Part shown: piece by piece, positions 1 to 11,200 of the stretch
Layout of the letters: each line of letters opens with the position of its first letter
Numbering within the stretch: the stretch's first letter is position 1
Source of the DNA: Neocallimastix lanati (nom. inval.)
Taxonomy: Eukaryota; Neocallimastigomycota; Neocallimastigomycetes; Neocallimastigales; Neocallimastigaceae
Assembly (NCBI GenBank): GCA_016946835.1
Contig: JACVTC010000116.1
Span: forward strand, 55,001 to 100,000
Reading direction: 5' to 3'
Length of the DNA stretch: 45,000 nt
Position numbers and translations under genes: made by a program
Notes under the pieces: model-generated
The model's database searches: none
What the model saw: only the letters and a program-made list of their open reading frames with translations
What the model was told of the DNA's origin: nothing

Positions 1-249
1 GATATGTATATACATGTTATTGGTCAATCTGTAATAGTTGATGAATTATTTTCAAAAATTCAAAATAAAGTACATTCTGAATTAAAATTCGAAAGAAAAA
101 TATATCAAACTTTAGGTGCTTTAGAAATGATATTCTCTTCTGCTACAGCTTTAGGTGTAAAGCCAAAAACAAAAATCAATAATACAACTGAAGAAGATGA
201 AAAAAATACTAAATCTGAAAATATGATTAAAGATCAAAAACTAAAATAG
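1..249 (+). CDS. 3' end of an unidentified protein-coding gene (partial)
   Basis: The reading frame is open from the first base of the window to a TAG stop at 247-249, giving 82 visible residues of a C-terminus. The first ~55 residues look like part of a folded domain (mixed hydrophobic/charged, with ALEMIFSSATALGV as a likely helix). The last ~28 residues are a charged Lys/Glu/Asn tail typical of disordered C-termini. The base composition is clearly less A/T-extreme than the spacer that follows, which supports coding. I do not recognise the family. The 5' part lies outside the window, so an upstream exon boundary inside this stretch cannot be excluded; the ATG at base 4 is unlikely to be the real start. 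Confidence 0.6.
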   Translation, partial: DMYIHVIGQSVIVDELFSKIQNKVHSELKFERKIYQTLGALEMIFSSATALGVKPKTKINNTTEEDEKNTKSENMIKDQKLK

Positions 250-1264
250 TAATAGTAATATATGCTTATTATTATTATTATTATTTAATTTAATTTATTT
301 TTACTTTTATTTTTTTTTTTTTCTTTTTATATTTTTTTATTTTTTCAAACTAAAAATTATTTATTTTAATTTAATTTATTATATCTTAACAATTTATTAA
401 AATTCATTAAAAACTTATTAACTTATTCAATTATTATATTTATATTTCATTTTTCTTATTTTTCTTATCTTTTCTTATCTTTTCTTATCTTTTCCTTTTT
501 TTTTTTTTTTTTTATTACAGTACTATTTTTTCGCTAGATAATAGAAATACTAAAATTATTTGTAAAATATGTTTTAATCAAATTATTATCGTATTTATTT
601 TTATTTAAAAAAATTGTTATCTTTATTTAATTACTATATATATATATTATAATTCTATTAATTTAAAATTTCATGTAAAATTCTTTTATTTTAATTATTA
701 AATATTATTAAAATACAATAAAATATCATAAAATAATATATATATATATACATATTATATTATCTATTTTAGTTATAACATAATAATAATAATTATAAAT
801 ATAATTAATAATGTTAATTTTATTTTGAATGATTTTAAAATAAAAAAATAAAATTGAGCAATAGTATTAAAAATAATTTCATTTATACTATTAATGTTGT
901 TGATTTCTATTAATTTTTATTAATTGTTATCAATTATTATTTTTTTTTTTTTTTTAAATTATTTATGTTTATTTATATATTATTATAATTAATATTATTT
1001 ATTTTATTTTATTTTTATTTTTTAATAATTTATCGATATATATATATATTTTTTTTTTAATTTAATATTCTTAAATAAAATAGTTTCTATTTTATTAATT
1101 TATTTGTCTTATTTTATCATATTTTATTTTTAATTTTTATTCTATTTTTTACTTTTATTTTTTATTTTATTTTATTTTATTTTTTACTTTTATTTTTCAT
1201 TTTATTTTATTTTATTTTATTTTATTTTATTTTTGAATTACTATTATTGCATTAGACAATGATT
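250..1264. other. A/T-rich spacer between two convergent genes
   Basis: Nothing coding is visible. The stretch contains T-runs, (AT)n and a TTTTA-type pentamer tract near 1150-1232. It separates the + strand gene ending at 249 from the minus-strand kinase ending at 1265, so it must hold both 3' UTRs. Confidence 0.7.
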
Positions 1265-1875
1265 TTACGCATCACGAACTTCATCTAATAATATATATAT
1301 TTAATGTACAATACATAAATAATTAAAAAAAATTAGTAAATTTTATTTCATTTAAATTGATTAAATAAACAACATTTAATAATAATAAATTATATTTATA
1401 TATTAACTTACCGAAGAATGAATGGGCCATGGCTTCTTCTGCTGTTAATCTTGTTTGATGATCATATCTCAATAAATGATCTACTAAATCTACAGCTTCT
1501 TTAGTAGCTAATTCTTTATTTTTTTCATTAATAAAGATAGACCAATCTAACTTTTCGAAACTGTTTTATATATAATATAATATATTATTAATAATTAAAA
1601 TATTATATAATAATAACAAACAAAATATTTATCTATATAAATTTATGTTTAAGACTTTTTATTATTATTATTATTATTATTATTGTATTTTATTTAAAAT
1701 ATATTAAATTAATACACTTACTCATAACTTTCAACAAGTCTTCTAATCTTTGAATCTAATTTAATTTCATAGTCGTTAATATAATCATTAAGATCATCGG
1801 TACCTAATACAGACATAATTTTTAAAAGTTGATCTTCATCACTATCTCCTTTAAAGAAAAATTCTTTTCTAAAAA

Positions 1876-1923
<48 letters not shown>

Positions 1924-3517
1924 TAATTATTATTGATCATATTTATAATATTTAAATATATTTGATAAGGAAGATTATGTACAAATTAAAATTTGTTAAT
2001 TTGAAATTTAAAAACTTTATTAAACATATATTAATATATATTATTTATTTATTTATTTAAATTAATTACCAAACCAGCAAGAACAACACCTAGACTCCAC
2101 ATATCTAAAGAATAATCATACAACTGATAATTAACTAATTGTTCTGGAGCCTTATAATATCTTGAAGCAACTCTTACATTATTTTTAACACCAACATGAT
2201 AGAATTCGGCAAGACCCCAATCAAGAAGCCAAACCTCTCTTGTATTTTTATCAATACATACATTATGAGGTTTAACATCACGATGCATAATACCTTTTGA
2301 ATGACTATATTGTAATGCTTTCAATAATTCATATATCAATCGTTTAATTTGACGAAGATTAAATTTTGGATATTCCTCTTTCCAATTATTACTATCAATA
2401 TATGGGAAAACAAGAGTTGGATTTCCTCTCTAATATCAGTTAAAACAAATGAAATTAAACCGATATATATATTAATTATTTATAATTATTTTATTTTTGA
2501 AAAAAAATAATTTCCATAATATTTTTATTCAACTTTATTTCATTTTAATTATTAATATTATAATTATTATTATTATAAATTCGAGTTTTATTGTATAACT
2601 ATTTCATGTATTGTATTATATACATTAAAATAAAAATTATATAATTACTTCTTTATCTTTAATGACATCAATTAATGGAATAATATTTGGTCCACCTTTT
2701 AAATTCTTTAAAATTAAAATTTCTCTTCTTATACGCTTAGTACGTTCTGGTTTAAAGACTTTCATAACTAAAGGATAATCATATTCTGGTGATTTACATT
2801 TATAAACATCAGAATATTTTCCTCTACCAACAGGTTCACCTACAATATATTTAGAATTATCACTTTTATATTTATAATATTATTCGTTAACATTTATTTT
2901 TCATTTAAAATATAAATATATTTTAAATTTTATTAATATAATAAGTGTGTGATTTAAAATTTATATATTAAGTTAATATTATATATGAATTTTAAAAAAT
3001 ATAATATATGAACATATATTTATCATTTTTACCTAAATTGAAGAGTTGTACTTTCCCAATCCCAATATTCCCTTGGCATTTTTTCATTTACATGAGCGTA
3101 TACTCTTGACATATTTCTTGGTGGATGGCCACCGTAGGTATCTTGTGGTACTGCTGTAGTTGTAAATATTTTTTGAATAATATTTTTTTTATTTTCTGGA
3201 GGTTCTGGATTAGGTCCTATATTTGAGGTAGCAGCCTTGTTTTTATTGCTGTTACCTAAAAAACCTAATTTTGAAAATATGAAATACATTACCAATATTA
3301 TTTTAAAAACGTAAAAGAAGTATCCAAAGGCAACTCCAAATTTTGAACGGTTCAATATTCTTGGCTTTAATGAAAAAATCCAAACGATTGTTTTTTTACA
3401 ATAATGTAGTGATGTCTTTTTAAATGATTGTGAATCGTAACTTGATGTTGGATGTGATTTATAATTATACTCGGGTAGAGAGTACTTTTCTGAATAATTT
3501 AATAGACTTGACGACAT
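1265..3517 (-). CDS. CKA1: CK2-alpha-type protein kinase with N-terminal membrane-anchor extension (6 exons)
   Basis: Casein kinase 2 catalytic subunits phosphorylate acidic Ser/Thr sites, normally in cytosol and nucleus. Minus-strand exons: 3517-3033, 2862-2649, 2429-2070, 1876-1722, 1560-1412, 1284-1265. They total 1383 nt (460 aa) and all phases close. Family hallmarks are present: PREYWDWES (about 148-156), Gly-loop GRGKYSDVY (174-182), Lys196, HRDVKPHN (Asp284), the CK2-specific DWG instead of DFG (Asp303), [10 protein letters not shown], and [11 protein letters not shown]. The kinase part begins at Met136 ([11 protein letters not shown]) and is 325 aa, close to the usual CK2-alpha length. 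Unusually, the first exon is open for 135 residues upstream, with a hydrophobic stretch at 60-82 and a Pro/Asn linker. An in-frame TAA lies two codons before the ATG at 3517, so that is the first available start. Met136 is a possible second start giving a soluble form. The basic substrate patch ([11 protein letters not shown]) has fewer lysines than in the animal enzyme. Family assignment is certain; membrane anchoring is inferred. Confidence 0.9.
1877..2069 (-). other. CK2 intron 3 with a poly(A)40 run directly at the 3' splice site
   Basis: On the minus strand the intron ends in 40 consecutive A residues followed by G, then the exon that restores IFRKEFF (matching the CK2 family). There is no polypyrimidine tract. 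A nearer AG at 1869-1870 would put the exon out of frame, so the acceptor must be the A-run plus G. Confidence 0.75.
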
Positions 3518-5554
3518 TAATTAATAAATTTTTTTATGTTACGACTTGTATCTTTTTAATATTATTTATCTATTTATTTATTAATTTATTTATTGTAACA
3601 AAATTATTTTAATAAATTAATATAATTAATAAATAATATTTATGAAATAATAAAAAAAAAATTAATATATACAACTATTATTATCTAACTTTTTAAAAAT
3701 TCATTTATATAATTTACTAAATAATTTATTAAAAAAAAAAAACATTAATTCACTTTCGAAAATATATTTATGTTATTTACTTTGATTTATAAATATTATT
3801 TAAAATATTACACTTTTATTACTATTATTAAATTAATAGATTATTATATATTCTTATTTGACTCTATGATTATTAATAATAATTATTATTATTATTTATT
3901 TATTATCATTATAATTATTATTATTATTATTATTTTATTTTTTTTTTTTTTGTTATTTTTTTTTTTTTTGTTATTTTTTTTTTGTTATTATTATTATTTT
4001 TTTTTATTTTTTGGGTGTAAAGTTTTCGTTTAATGTATTTTTACATTATAACATGAAAAAATTTTTTTTATTTGTTTCAATATTATTAATTAATATTGTT
4101 TATTATTAACAAATATATATATTTAAAGTTTATGTATGTAATATTAGTATAATAGTATATTAGTATTATTTTATATAAACCTACAATTCTTGCATATATT
4201 CTAATATATTGTTATTTAGATATTTATAATTTAAAAATATGGACTTTTTCATAAATTTTATTTTTCAATAAAAAATTAAAAAGAAAAAAATAGATATAAA
4301 TATTCATTAAAAGTTTATTTATATTGTGTTAAGATATTAATATTTATTTGAAAAAATATAAAATGATATTTCAATTGACATTTTAATAATAAATACAAAT
4401 AGTGTTGAAAAGTAATATTTATTTTTAAATATATATTTTTATAAAAAGTTTATATATAATAATGTATATTTTTACCATAGAAAAATATATAAATATATTT
4501 ATATTTTAAAATATATTACCCATATATTATTAATCAATTCTAATGTTTTGATTTAATATCAATTTATATTATTTTTCATTTATTATAAATCATTATTTAA
4601 TTTCATAAATAATAACAAATTGTATTACATTATTGATACATTTTCAAAAATGTATATAGTCAAGCTATTGTTACATGTCTTATTTAATATATAATATAAA
4701 ACAAATTAAAATATAGATATAAATTTATTAAATATTAAAAAAAAATACAATATTTTTAATTTTTTTTATGTTATAAATTCTATTATATAAATAATAATTT
4801 TATATTCAAAAAATATTAAAATATTTTTTTTTTCATTTTTAAAATATTTGAAAAAAAAAAAAAAAAAACATATATATATATTAATAAAATAATATAAAAA
4901 AATAAAATTATTAGAAGAAATAATAATTAAGGTTAATTAAAGAGTAGCCAAATTATAAAAGAAGATAAATAATAATAATAATAATAATAATGATAATAAA
5001 AGAAGATTGATATAAAGAGGAATATAGGGATTAAATTAAAAATAAAATATATATATAATTAAGCAATTTTAAAATTTGGAAACTTTTATAAAGTACTAAT
5101 AAAAAAAAAAGTCACCCATTTCATATCCTAAAAGTCCTATAACAAAAACCAATTAACAATTTATCACAGAATAAAAAGTTTTATACAATAATAATTATAA
5201 TAATTATAATAATTATTAAATAATAATTTTAATAATAAACAAATAATAATAATTAAAATAATAATAATTAAAATAATAATAATTATAATAATAATAATTA
5301 TAATAATTATTAAATAATAATAATAATTATAAAAATTATTATAATTGTAATAATAATAATAATAATAATAATAATTATAATAATTGTAATAATAATAATA
5401 TAAACTTTAATATTAATAATTTAAAATTTTGGTGGATATTTTGAATTTAAAATTTTTAAATAAAGAAACATTATTTTATTTTTCTAATTATTTATTTATA
5501 TATTTATTATTTTTTTTCTTATTTATTTGATATTTATCTCTTTATCTCTTTATT
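3518..5554. other. A/T-rich spacer upstream of the kinase gene
   Basis: No gene is supported. The stretch contains poly-T/TTA low-complexity DNA (3890-4010), (AT)n, and an AAT/ATAATT-rich tract at about 4970-5400. A 12-mer AGTAGCCAAATT at 4943-4954 recurs elsewhere in the window. The apparent ORFs here translate to Tyr/Phe/Ile homopolymers. Confidence 0.7.
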
Positions 5555-5579
5555 TATTATTTACTAATTTATTATTTAT
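5555..5579 (+). repeat. Left target-site duplication of SINE-like element
   Basis: This 25-bp A/T-rich sequence (begins tattatttac) recurs with one mismatch at 5821-5845, directly after the element's A-tail. That is the arrangement expected for target-primed retroposition. Confidence 0.55.
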
Positions 5580-5820
5580 AGCAGTGAGAAAATTAGTGTA
5601 ATTATTTCTCTCTTGATTATGGTTCAAGATTACTGAAGAGAATTCTGTCGTATAAAACAGTATATAGGAATTGTTTTTCACATTAGCCTTACTTAGAGGT
5701 CCCCATCGACATCAAAATGGTATGGCAAAGAATCTAAAAGAATCTAATAAGAGTCTGATGCGCTTAAGGGAGAGAGCCCTATTGTCCTCCCCTCGTGTTA
5801 ATCCCAGTTTAAAAAAAAAT
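5580..5820 (+). mobile_element. SINE-like retroposon, copy 1
   Basis: This is a non-coding island of about 240 bp, much richer in G/C than its surroundings, ending in a short A-tail and flanked by near-perfect direct repeats. It aligns with 13872-14153. Shared stretches are TTAGTGTA(A/G)TT(A/G)TT near the 5' end, ATGGTTCA, ATTAGCCTT(A/G)CTTAGAG, ATCGAC, ATGGCAAA(G/T)AATCTA and a 3' end CCAG-TTTAAAA. A weak A-box-like (5593) and B-box-like GGTTCAAGATT (5621) pair, 28 bp apart in both copies, hints at a Pol III promoter. The short ORF over it is not conserved in copy 2 and is not a gene. Confidence 0.6.
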
Positions 5821-5845
5821 TATTATTTACTTATTTATTATTTAT
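5821..5845 (+). repeat. Right target-site duplication of SINE-like element
   Basis: It matches 5555-5579 at 24 of 25 positions. Low complexity means chance similarity is possible, but its exact placement at both element ends argues for a true duplication. Confidence 0.55.
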
Positions 5846-6581
5846 TTATTTATTTAATAATTATCTTCTTCTTTTTATTTAATGTTTTGATATAATATTT
5901 TAAATTTCTATTTAACTTTTATATAAATTAGTAAAGTCTATATTAAATACTAACTTTATTGATAATATGTTCTACTTCAAAAATTATTGGAAAAAATAAC
6001 TATAAATTATTCATAAATTTTATTAAATAAAAAATAAAAGAATTAAAATAAAAATAAATTAAATACTATAATTTATAATAATTAAAGTTATTAAAAAAAT
6101 GTTTCTATTGTATTTTATATTTATAATGATACATATTTTTAATGTAATTAACGTATTTTCAGGTGAAATAGTCAAATAAAATTTACTAATTAGTTTAATT
6201 ATCATTAATTAACCAAAATTCATCTCATTAATGATATGAATTTCCAATAAAACTAATTTGAAACATTCATTTAATCAAAATATTCTTTATAACAGGACAT
6301 TATACAAATTCAAAAAATTTTTTCTTAAACATTTCATAAATATATATTTATTTTCTAATTTTTAATATTTTAATTTAATTATTTTTTTTCTTTTTTCTTT
6401 TTTTTTTGTTTGTTATTATTCTCTTCACAATATTGTATATATATTAAGTAAAAAATATTATAAATTAGAATAATAAACAATATATTGAAAATTATAATTT
6501 TTGTAATTCTTTTGTTAATATATCAAAAGTTTTTCAATTATTTAGATTATTATATCGGAAATAAATCATTATTATAACAAT
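5846..6581. other. A/T-rich spacer upstream of the small secreted protein
   Basis: No coding or repeat feature is supported. It presumably contains the promoter and 5' UTR of the gene starting at 6582. Confidence 0.6.
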
Positions 6582-6995
6582 ATGATAAAATATATCATAA
6601 TTTTAATTTTGAGTATAATACTTTCAATATATGCTATTCCATTACAAAATCAAATTTTAAATTCTAAATTAAAATGTATTGATTATTCATGTACTGAATG
6701 TGATAACTTTTTAGATGGTTTAGCAAAAGACGTTATTGCTTGCGCTCAGAATTATATAACAGATACCAATGAAAAAAATTATTTGGGATTTACTCCAGTA
6801 TCAGAAACTATTGAGAGTGATGATTATGATTGTGCATCTTTCAAAGTAAAATTAAATCCAAAAAATGGTTTATATGAAGATGATGAAACAAAAGTTATTT
6901 ATAATAAAGATCATTTAACCATGATTATAAAAGACTCTATAAATAATAAATCTGGTTGCTATTGTACTTTAAAGTATATAATAAATAATGATTAA
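6582..6995 (+). CDS. Small secreted cysteine-rich protein of unknown function
   Basis: A single-exon ORF of 137 residues. Residues 1-18 (MIKYIIILILSIILSIYA) are a typical signal peptide with likely cleavage after Ala18, so the mature protein is about 119 aa. It has seven cysteines: a cluster C-x5-C-x2-C just after the signal peptide, then single cysteines, and a closing CYC near the C-terminus, which suggests disulfides. The acidic middle part contains ETIESDDYD and YEDDETK. There is one N-linked glycosylation sequon candidate (NKS). No catalytic motif or dockerin is visible and I do not recognise the family. The start is the only in-frame ATG that produces the signal peptide. Secretion is inferred from the N-terminus; the role is unknown. 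Confidence 0.75.
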   Translation: MIKYIIILILSIILSIYAIPLQNQILNSKLKCIDYSCTECDNFLDGLAKDVIACAQNYITDTNEKNYLGFTPVSETIESDDYDCASFKVKLNPKNGLYEDDETKVIYNKDHLTMIIKDSINNKSGCYCTLKYIINND

Positions 6996-7528
6996 TAGTT
7001 TAAATTATTTAACATTATTAGGATATTATTAATACTTATTTTATTATTTATTTCATTATTTTAAAAATTAAAAAATGAAAAATAGATAATAAATAATAAA
7101 TGCCAATTTTTATAATTTAAATATGTATTATATATTTAAAAATTTACTATTTTAATATAATTTGTAAAGATTGTTAAGAATTAATATATTTTTATATCTG
7201 TAAAAAAACAAAAAAAATTACATAGAATATTGAGATATATTTATAAAATTAATTTGTATTTTCAATAAAAAATTTACAAATTATTAAAAATGTATATAAA
7301 AATAAATTAAAGATGCTACATATTATTTTATTAAATAAAAAAAATATATATATATATATATAATTTTTTATATAATTATTGGGAATTGAAATGATTGGCT
7401 GTAATTTTTTAAAATTTAAAGATTTTTTTTTGTGTATTAAAAGGTAATTTTAGTAATAAAAAATTTTTTTTAATTAGTTTGAATTTATCAATTAATCAAA
7501 ATAATTTGATAATATATAACTTTAAGAA
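6996..7528. other. A/T-rich spacer
   Basis: It contains the 3' UTR of the secreted-protein gene and the presumed promoter of the GluRS gene. An (AT)n tract lies near 7343-7361. No further gene is seen. Confidence 0.6.
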
Positions 7529-7531
7529 ATG
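7529..7531 (+). other. Candidate start-codon-only first exon of the GluRS gene
   Basis: The first convincing GluRS coding exon (8033) begins with GCT after an AG and has no ATG. Upstream, ATG at 7529-7531 is followed at once by GTAATT, a donor form also used after the 8033-8069 exon. Splicing 7532-8032 out would give M-ASASFLVKNPAYG and a gene of exactly 1000 codons. Other upstream ATGs either meet stops or lack a good donor. This remains a proposal. Confidence 0.4.
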
Positions 7532-7783
7532 GTAATTAATAATAAAGAAAAGTTATTTGAGATGGGAATATAATGTATTTTGAAATTTAAATTCAATAGA
7601 ATCAAAACAATTAATGTATTATATATAATATAATATAATATACTTTTAGTTATTTTATTTTTTTTTTAAAAAATAATTTCAAAAATAAAAGTATAAATAT
7701 AGTATTTTAAAAAAGTATATTATTTATTTATATCATGACTCATTTTTCATTATATTTTATTAAAATATTTTTTCGACAATTTA

Positions 7784-7837
<54 letters not shown>

Positions 7838-7970
7838 TATAATTTTTTACCTATTATTAATATTAATATTAATAATAAGTATAATATTAATGATATTAGG
7901 AACAAAACAAAAAAATGTTTTAGGAATAATTATAATTTAAATTTAAAAAATAATAAAATGATATAAAATA

Positions 7971-8007
<37 letters not shown>

Positions 8008-8032
8008 ATATTTACATTTGAATTTATAATAG
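7532..8032. other. Candidate GluRS intron 1 with (AAT)n and poly-T tracts
   Basis: A 501-nt A/T-rich stretch with an (AAT)n microsatellite at about 7787-7838 and a poly-T run at about 7978-8003. It is an intron only if the start at 7529 is correct; otherwise it is promoter or 5' UTR. Confidence 0.4.
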
Positions 8033-8187
8033 GCTTCTGCTAGTTTTTTAGTCAAAAATCCAGCTTATGGTAATTATAAAATATTTAATATAAAATATTT
8101 ATTATAAAATATTTATTATAAAATATATAATATTTAAGATGAAGATTTAATATTTAATAATAATAAAATTATTTTAAAATTTTTAAA

Positions 8188-8222
<35 letters not shown>

Positions 8223-11200
8223 CCTTTGGTCGTTTGCTTTGCTAATAAAATTAATGTTACTTTTTCAAAAGATCAAAAAGAAAATGTTGTTTTAAATGTT
8301 GATGGGTAAATATAAAAATAAATTATATATATGATAAATATTTATTTAAAAATTATAAATTTATTAAATTTTTTTTTATAAAATGATATTTTTGTAAAAT
8401 AAAATAAAAAGTACTGAATTCAAAGGTATCAATCATGTTACTCGTGCTTTATGTCGTATTTCAAATATTGATGCTTATAATACTGACCCAGCTAAGGCTT
8501 CTGAAGTAAGTTATATAAATATATATTTATATATTAATACTTTATCAAATAAGTTTTAAAATTGATATTTGTTATTAAGCAATGTAATTCACAACAATTT
8601 ATGAGTATTTATATGGTAATAATTTTACTAATAATTAATGAAATTTTTATTTTATTGATTTTTTTTTTAAAAGATTGATTACTGGTTAGATATTGTTCAA
8701 GATAGTCTTCTTGGTAAAGATTTCAAATCTTTGATGAACACTTTTGATAAATTAGAAAATCATTTAGCTCTTCGTTCCTTTATTTCTGGTTATCACATTA
8801 CTTTAGCCGATTTATTTATTTGGGGTGCTTTAAAGAGTATGTATATTTTTATATGAATTAAATGATTATATTATTATTATTATTATTATTATTATTTTTT
8901 AATATAGTTTTAAATATTGATTCAAAGTTCATTAAATTCATGTCATTATTAAATAATAATTTATAATAATTAAAGGTAATGCTATTTTTGGCAAGAACTT
9001 AAAGAATGGTGATATTGGTGACAATTTAACTCGTTGGTTTAATTTTGTTGGTTCATTAAGCTATGTTCAAGCAGCTGTTGATGCTTTAAACAAATATGTT
9101 GAATCAACTAAGGTTAAGAAGGATCAAGGATCCTTTGATATTGGTCTTAAGGATGCTGAAATGGGTAAAGTTTGTACTCGTTTCCCACCAGAACCAAGTG
9201 GTTATCTTCACGTTGGTCATGCCAAAGCTGCTTTATTAAATCAATACTTTGCTAAACATTACAATGGTAAATTAATTGTTCGTTTTGATGATACTAACCC
9301 AAGTAAGGAAAAGGAAGAATTCGAAGAAAGTATCAAGGAAGATTTAAAGTTAATTGGTATTGAAGGTGATGTCTGTACTCACACTTCCGATCATTTCGAT
9401 ACTATCTATAACTATGCTATTCAAATTATTAAGGATGGTAAGGCTTATGTTGATGATACTGATCGTGAAACTATGAGACATCAAAGAGGTGAAGGTATTC
9501 CATCTAAGTGCAGAGATCTTCCAGTTGAAGAAAACTTAAGACGTTTCGAAGAAATGAAGAACGGTACTGAATTTGGTTTAAAGTGCTGTTTACGTGCTAA
9601 GATTAGTGTAGACAACAAGAATAAGGCTCTTCGTGATCCTGTTATCTATCGTTGTAACCTTCTTCCACATCACCAAACTGGTGACAAGTGGAAGATTTAC
9701 CCAACTTACGATTTTGCTTGTCCAATTGTTGACAGTATTGAAGGTGTTACTCACGCTTTACGTACCATTGAATACCGTGACCGTAACCCACAATATGAAT
9801 GGTTCTTAAAGAATCTTAATCTCAGATGGGTTCACATTTGGGATTACAGTCGTATGAACTTTGTTTACACTTTATTATCTAAGCGTAAGCTTCAATGGTT
9901 TGTTGATCAAGGTCTTGTTACTGGATGGGATGATCCACGTTTCCCAACTATCAGAGGTATTCGTAGACGTGGTATGACTATTGAAGCCTTACGTAATTAC
10001 ATTTTAATGCAAGGTGCCTCACAAAAGGATCTTATGCTTGAATGGGATAAGTTGTGGGCTATTAACAAGAAGGTTATTGATCCAGTTGCACCAAGATATG
10101 CTGCTTTAGAAAAGGAAAAGCTTGTTGAAGTTAACATTTTAGATGATTTTGCTCCATCCACAAAAGAAATTCCAAGACACAAGAAGAATCCAGATGTTGG
10201 TACTAAGACTGTCAATTATTCTAACAAGATTTACTTAGAATTCGCTGATGTTGCTGAATTACAAGATAATGAGGAATTCACTTTAATGGATTGGGGTAAT
10301 GCAATTGTTAAGAAGATTAACTGGAATGCTGACCATACTGCTGTTGATTCCATGGATATCGTCTTACATCTTGATGGTGATTTCAAGAAGACTAAGAAGA
10401 AGGTTACTTGGTTATCTAGAATTGCTGCTAATGGTGACAAGAGTGTCGTTGATGTTACTTTATTAGATTATGATTACCTTATCACTAAGCGTAAGTTAGA
10501 AGAAGATGATGAAGTCAAGGACTTCATTACTCCAGTTACTGAATTCAAGAAGGCTGCTGTTGGTGATATTAACATGGCTTCATTAAAGAAGGGTGATATC
10601 ATTCAAATTGAACGTAAGGGTTATTACATTGTTGATAAGGCTTATGACGGTACCTCCATGGATATTATTTCTATTCCAGATGGTAAGGCTGGAAAGATGG
10701 CTTCTAAGGCTGATTCTGGTGCTCAAAAAAACGAGAAAAAAGAAAAGAAAGACAAGAAGGACAAGAAAGCTGCCAAGAAAGAAAAAAAAGAAAAGGCTGC
10801 TCCAAAGGCTACTGCTAATGCCAATGGTGTTAAGGGTATGTATGAAGTTAAAACAGTCTATGGTGAAGTTCCAGAAATTGATACTGAAACTAAGATGTAC
10901 AAGGTTAAGTCCATCTATGGTGATAACGTTAAAGTTGATTTACCATTAACTGCTTCTCAAAAGAGAAATGCACCAGCTCAAGAAGCTCCAGCACCAGCTG
11001 AAGTTGCTGAAACCTCTGTTGAAGATAAGAAAAAGGCTAGAAAAGAAAAGAAGGAAAAGAAGGCTAAAAAGGAACCACCAAAGGCTAAGGTTGAAGAAAT
11101 TACAATTTCTCGTTTAGATATTGGTATTGGTAAGGTTTTAGAAGTTAAGCGTCATCCAAATGCTGATTCTTTATACGTTGAAAAGATTGATTTAGGTAAT

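Noticed and set aside
3424-3612. 62-residue + strand ORF
   Set aside because: Mostly antisense to the first exon of the CK2-like kinase; the kinase frame is supported by family homology.
3770-4033. 87-residue + strand ORF
   Set aside because: It translates TTA/TTT low-complexity DNA into Ile/Phe/Tyr/Leu runs and has no coding-like composition.
5593-5631. tRNA gene
   Set aside because: Only weak A/B-box similarity, spacing shorter than in a tRNA and no cloverleaf; treated as part of a SINE-like element.
5671-5895. 74-residue + strand ORF
   Set aside because: It lies on the SINE-like element and its right flank, and copy 2 of the element does not keep the frame.
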